7,533 nucleotides of DNA from an uncultured Prevotellaceae bacterium. GTDB taxonomy: Bacteria; Bacteroidota; Bacteroidia; Bacteroidales; Bacteroidaceae. Within the stretch, counting starts at the first letter, position 1, and each line of letters begins with the position of its first letter. The stretch lies in NCBI GenBank assembly GCA_900313845.1, contig OMTC01000098.1, positions 1-7,533 on the forward strand, written 5' to 3'. Below are positions 5,214-7,533 of this stretch, one piece after another. The notes beneath the pieces are model-generated. The model ran no database searches, was not told the origin of the DNA, and saw only the letters and a program-made list of their open reading frames with translations. The position numbers and the translations under genes are program-made.

Positions 5214-5303
5214 ATGGCTTCGGCAAAACCGAAGCTTACGGAGAAACTAAAAAGAAAGGCTTCGGATAAAACGAGGCTTACTGAAAAAAACAATGACGAA
5301 TGA
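5214..5303 (+). CDS. Possible 29-residue basic peptide with an internal 14-residue duplication
   Basis: An ATG lies 9 bp after the ftsL-like stop, preceded by GAGAGAAG. The ORF of 29 codons consists of M plus two related 14-residue units, ASAKPKLTEKLKRK and ASDKTRLTEKNNDE. It ends by an ATGA overlap with the ftsI start, a common sign of translational coupling. Two of the differences between the units are silent (ACG/ACT, GAG/GAA), but several are not. It may equally be a non-coding 42-bp tandem repeat that happens to be open. No similarity to a known protein is recognised. Confidence 0.35.
   Translation: MASAKPKLTEKLKRKASDKTRLTEKNNDE
5216..5299 (+). repeat. 42-bp tandem repeat between ftsL and ftsI
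   Basis: GGCTTCGG starts units at 5216 and 5258, and the first 30 bp or so of each align with few changes (both contain AAAAC and GCTTAC) before diverging. The first unit also forms a 7-bp hairpin, GCTTCGG (5217-5223) with CCGAAGC (5229-5235). The length is a multiple of three and keeps the small ORF open. Confidence 0.7.
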
Positions 5304-7533
5304 AGAATAAGGAACAAAATAAAGGAAAGAATGGTGGATCGGCAGGCAAGTCGGTCACTCGCACCATCAGTGCCAACAAGTTTCCGTTTGTGATTGTTCC
5401 TGTGGTATTGGTGTGCATAGGCATTCTCTATTCCATGCTCAAGACGATGACCGTGGATAGGGAACATTGGGTCCAGATTAGAAAGGACAATTTCGAGAAG
5501 GACAGTGTGGAACTGAAACCAAACCGTGGAAATATACTCTCGGCTGAAGGAGAGTTGCTGTCGAGTAGTCTGCCTAACTATAAGGTGCGCTTCGACTTCT
5601 TGGCGGGAATTCCCAACATGCCAAAGGACACGATGAACCGCAAAGACTACGACAAGGCTGTTGCTGTGCGGGATTCATTGATTCGCATGAAGGACTCTAC
5701 GTTGGTTGCCAATTTGCCTGCCATCAGTGGCGGTTTGGCAAAAATCTGTCCTGCCCTCGATTCTGCTGGCTACTACAACCACATCAAGCTTGGCATGGAA
5801 AAGCATGCTCGTTATTTTGATGTGTGTCCAGGCTATATTCTGAATTACATCCAATACAATAAGTTGCGTGAGCTGCCAATCTTCAATATCCGCAGTAAAT
5901 ACAAGAGTGGACTCATCGTGGAGGAGCGTAACAACCGCAAGAAACCGTTTGGCTCCTTGGCTCGTCGTACCCTCGGCGAGATGTATGGAGCAAAGGACTC
6001 GGCGCGTTCGGGTTTGGAACTTGCCTATGACACTTTGTTGCGCGGCAAGAGCGGTTTGCTCCACCAGCGTCGCATCCGTTCGAAGAATGTGGATATAGTG
6101 GACCAAGAGCCTGTGGATGGCTACGACTTGGTGAGCACCATCAACGTGAGTATGCAGGACATCTGCGAGACGGCACTGAAGGAAAAACTCATCGAACTGA
6201 ATGCAGAGTTTGGTGTGTGCATCTTGATGGAAACCCATACGGGCGACGTGAAAGCCATTGTGAATTTGGCAAGAGATTCAGTTTCTGGCAATTACTACGA
6301 GGCACGAAACTATGCCTTGGCAGCTATGATGGAGCCTGGTTCTACCTTCAAAACCGCTTCGATTATGGTGGCACTCGACGATGGCGAAATCACGTTGGAC
6401 GACAAGGTCGATACGGGTTGCGGCATTTATAACATGTATGGAGCGAGAATGCGCGATTCCAACTGGGCACGAGGCGGATGCGGTGTGCTCGACGTGACCC
6501 TCGCTGTGGTGCGTTCTTCCAATATCGGTGTGAGTCGATTGATTGATGAGCACTATCATAATAAGCCAGAGAAATTCATTGCTGGATTGAAGCGAGTGGG
6601 CATTGGAACACCTTTGAATTTGCCGTTCTATGGTGCTGCCAATCCTCATATTCTGAGTCCTGACGAGAAGGAGACTTATTGGTCGAAGACTTCTCTGCCT
6701 TGGATGTCGATAGGTTACAACACACAGATTCCTCCTATCTCCACCGTGACCTTCTATAATGCCATTGCCAATAACGGAAGGATGGTGCGCCCACGCTTCG
6801 TGAAGGGTATTTCGAGAAATGGCGAAATGGTGGCAGAGTTCCCTGTAGAAGTCATCAAGGAGCACATCTGCAAGGACAAGACACTGAAGGAGATTCAGGG
6901 CATCTTGAAGCAGGTGGTGAACAACAAACAATATGGTACTGGTAAGCGTGCTGGTAGCAAGCATTTCAGTGTGTCGGGAAAGACTGGTACTGCACAGGTG
7001 GCAGGCAAAGGTGGTTATCATAGCGGACGTACAGAGCACTTGGTGAGCTTCTGTGGCTATTATCCATCTGACGACCCTCAATATACTTGCATCGTTTCGA
7101 TTCGTACAGCGGCACCAGGTGCTTCGGGTGGAGCCATGTCGGGTACGGTGTTCAAGACTATTGCAGAGCGCGTGTATTCAAAGAATGTGGTGACAGATAT
7201 TTCCAGAGCCAGTGACTCCTTGTCGATTTTCGTTCCTAACGTGAAGGCAGGTGAGACACAATCCACGAAGCAGGTGCTGGCATCGCTGAAAGTGCCATTC
7301 AAGAAGGGTGCTGGCTGGGATGCCAACTATGGGAAATTCCATCATGATTCCGTAAGGGTGTCGATGGATGCCGTTCAGAATGTGGATACGATGATGCCTG
7401 ACTTGTTGGGCATGGGTGCACGAGATGCCATCTTCGCCATCGAAAAGAGAGGCATGAGGGCACGCGTACATGGTTTCGGTAAGGTGAAGAAGCAAAGCTT
7501 GGCGGCTGGCAGCCAGGTGAAGAAGGGACAGAT
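5300..7533 (+). CDS. ftsI: Septal peptidoglycan transpeptidase FtsI (PBP3-type) with PASTA domain, 3'-truncated by the window
   Basis: FtsI is the class B penicillin-binding protein that cross-links septal peptidoglycan with FtsW. The frame stays open to the window end (744 codons). It has a short Lys-rich cytoplasmic tail, one membrane anchor (about 28-46) and the N-terminal pedestal start RGNI (76-79). The transpeptidase domain has all three catalytic motifs: S348-x-x-K351 (STFK), S406-S-N408 and K561-T-G563. A C-terminal PASTA domain starts near 698 (MPDLLGMGARDAIFAIEKRG) and is cut by the window. PASTA-bearing FtsI is normal in Bacteroidetes, unlike the E. coli protein. ATG 5300 is the first start after an in-frame stop at 5294, and it overlaps the stop of the 29-codon ORF as ATGA. 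No Shine-Dalgarno is visible, so coupling to upstream translation is plausible. murE would be expected next. Confidence 0.95.
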   Translation, partial: MKNKEQNKGKNGGSAGKSVTRTISANKFPFVIVPVVLVCIGILYSMLKTMTVDREHWVQIRKDNFEKDSVELKPNRGNILSAEGELLSSSLPNYKVRFDFLAGIPNMPKDTMNRKDYDKAVAVRDSLIRMKDSTLVANLPAISGGLAKICPALDSAGYYNHIKLGMEKHARYFDVCPGYILNYIQYNKLRELPIFNIRSKYKSGLIVEERNNRKKPFGSLARRTLGEMYGAKDSARSGLELAYDTLLRGKSGLLHQRRIRSKNVDIVDQEPVDGYDLVSTINVSMQDICETALKEKLIELNAEFGVCILMETHTGDVKAIVNLARDSVSGNYYEARNYALAAMMEPGSTFKTASIMVALDDGEITLDDKVDTGCGIYNMYGARMRDSNWARGGCGVLDVTLAVVRSSNIGVSRLIDEHYHNKPEKFIAGLKRVGIGTPLNLPFYGAANPHILSPDEKETYWSKTSLPWMSIGYNTQIPPISTVTFYNAIANNGRMVRPRFVKGISRNGEMVAEFPVEVIKEHICKDKTLKEIQGILKQVVNNKQYGTGKRAGSKHFSVSGKTGTAQVAGKGGYHSGRTEHLVSFCGYYPSDDPQYTCIVSIRTAAPGASGGAMSGTVFKTIAERVYSKNVVTDISRASDSLSIFVPNVKAGETQSTKQVLASLKVPFKKGAGWDANYGKFHHDSVRVSMDAVQNVDTMMPDLLGMGARDAIFAIEKRGMRARVHGFGKVKKQSLAAGSQVKKGQ

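Noticed and set aside
5675..6238. Minus-strand open frame of 187 codons, and similar ones at 6278-7081 and 7078-7495
   Set aside because: All lie antisense within ftsI, which carries the complete set of transpeptidase motifs in its own frame.

Overview
The window looks like a chromosome segment from a Bacteroidales bacterium, most likely Prevotella or a close relative. Three things point there: promoter-like TAnnTTTG -7 boxes with little Shine-Dalgarno signal, a large surface protein ending in a tail of the kind used for type IX secretion, and the start of the division/cell-wall (dcw) cluster in the Bacteroidetes order mraZ - rsmH (mraW) - short FtsL-like protein - PASTA-bearing ftsI. The genus is an inference from sequence style, not from a database match.

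Positions 1-1287 hold the 3' part of a secreted, repeat-containing surface protein on the + strand. Its frame is broken by a 40-bp tandem duplication (788-827 and 828-867, one silent difference). The C-terminal adhesin-like domain and sorting tail therefore lie in a different frame from the rest. A branched hairpin with a T-rich tail (1319-1386) follows as a probable terminator.

Positions 1288-1801 are a gene-free gap between two convergent genes. Most of it is organised in one 22-bp register (1438-1723 at least), built from three successive families of 22-mers. Next is a minus-strand gene (1802-2458) for an unrecognised protein with two membrane segments.

Positions 2459-2872 are a divergent promoter region. 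It carries a -7 box for the membrane protein, two gap-free look-alike + strand promoters 223 bp apart, and three TGGGG/T repeats just upstream of the mraZ promoter. These repeats fit a MraZ autoregulatory operator.

Positions 2873-7533 hold mraZ, rsmH, an ftsL-like gene, a possible 29-codon ORF and ftsI, all on the + strand and presumably one operon. MraZ is the cluster regulator, RsmH methylates 16S rRNA, and the FtsL-like protein and FtsI act in septal peptidoglycan synthesis. All three inter-gene gaps are filled with repeats: two copies of a GC-rich palindromic element carrying GTGAAGC heptamers, an array of TTGAAAC heptamers broken by hairpins, and a 42-bp tandem repeat. One element copy supplies the last 15 codons of mraZ. 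Repeat-filled junctions in a normally compact essential operon, and the 22-bp array, are the most unusual parts of the window.
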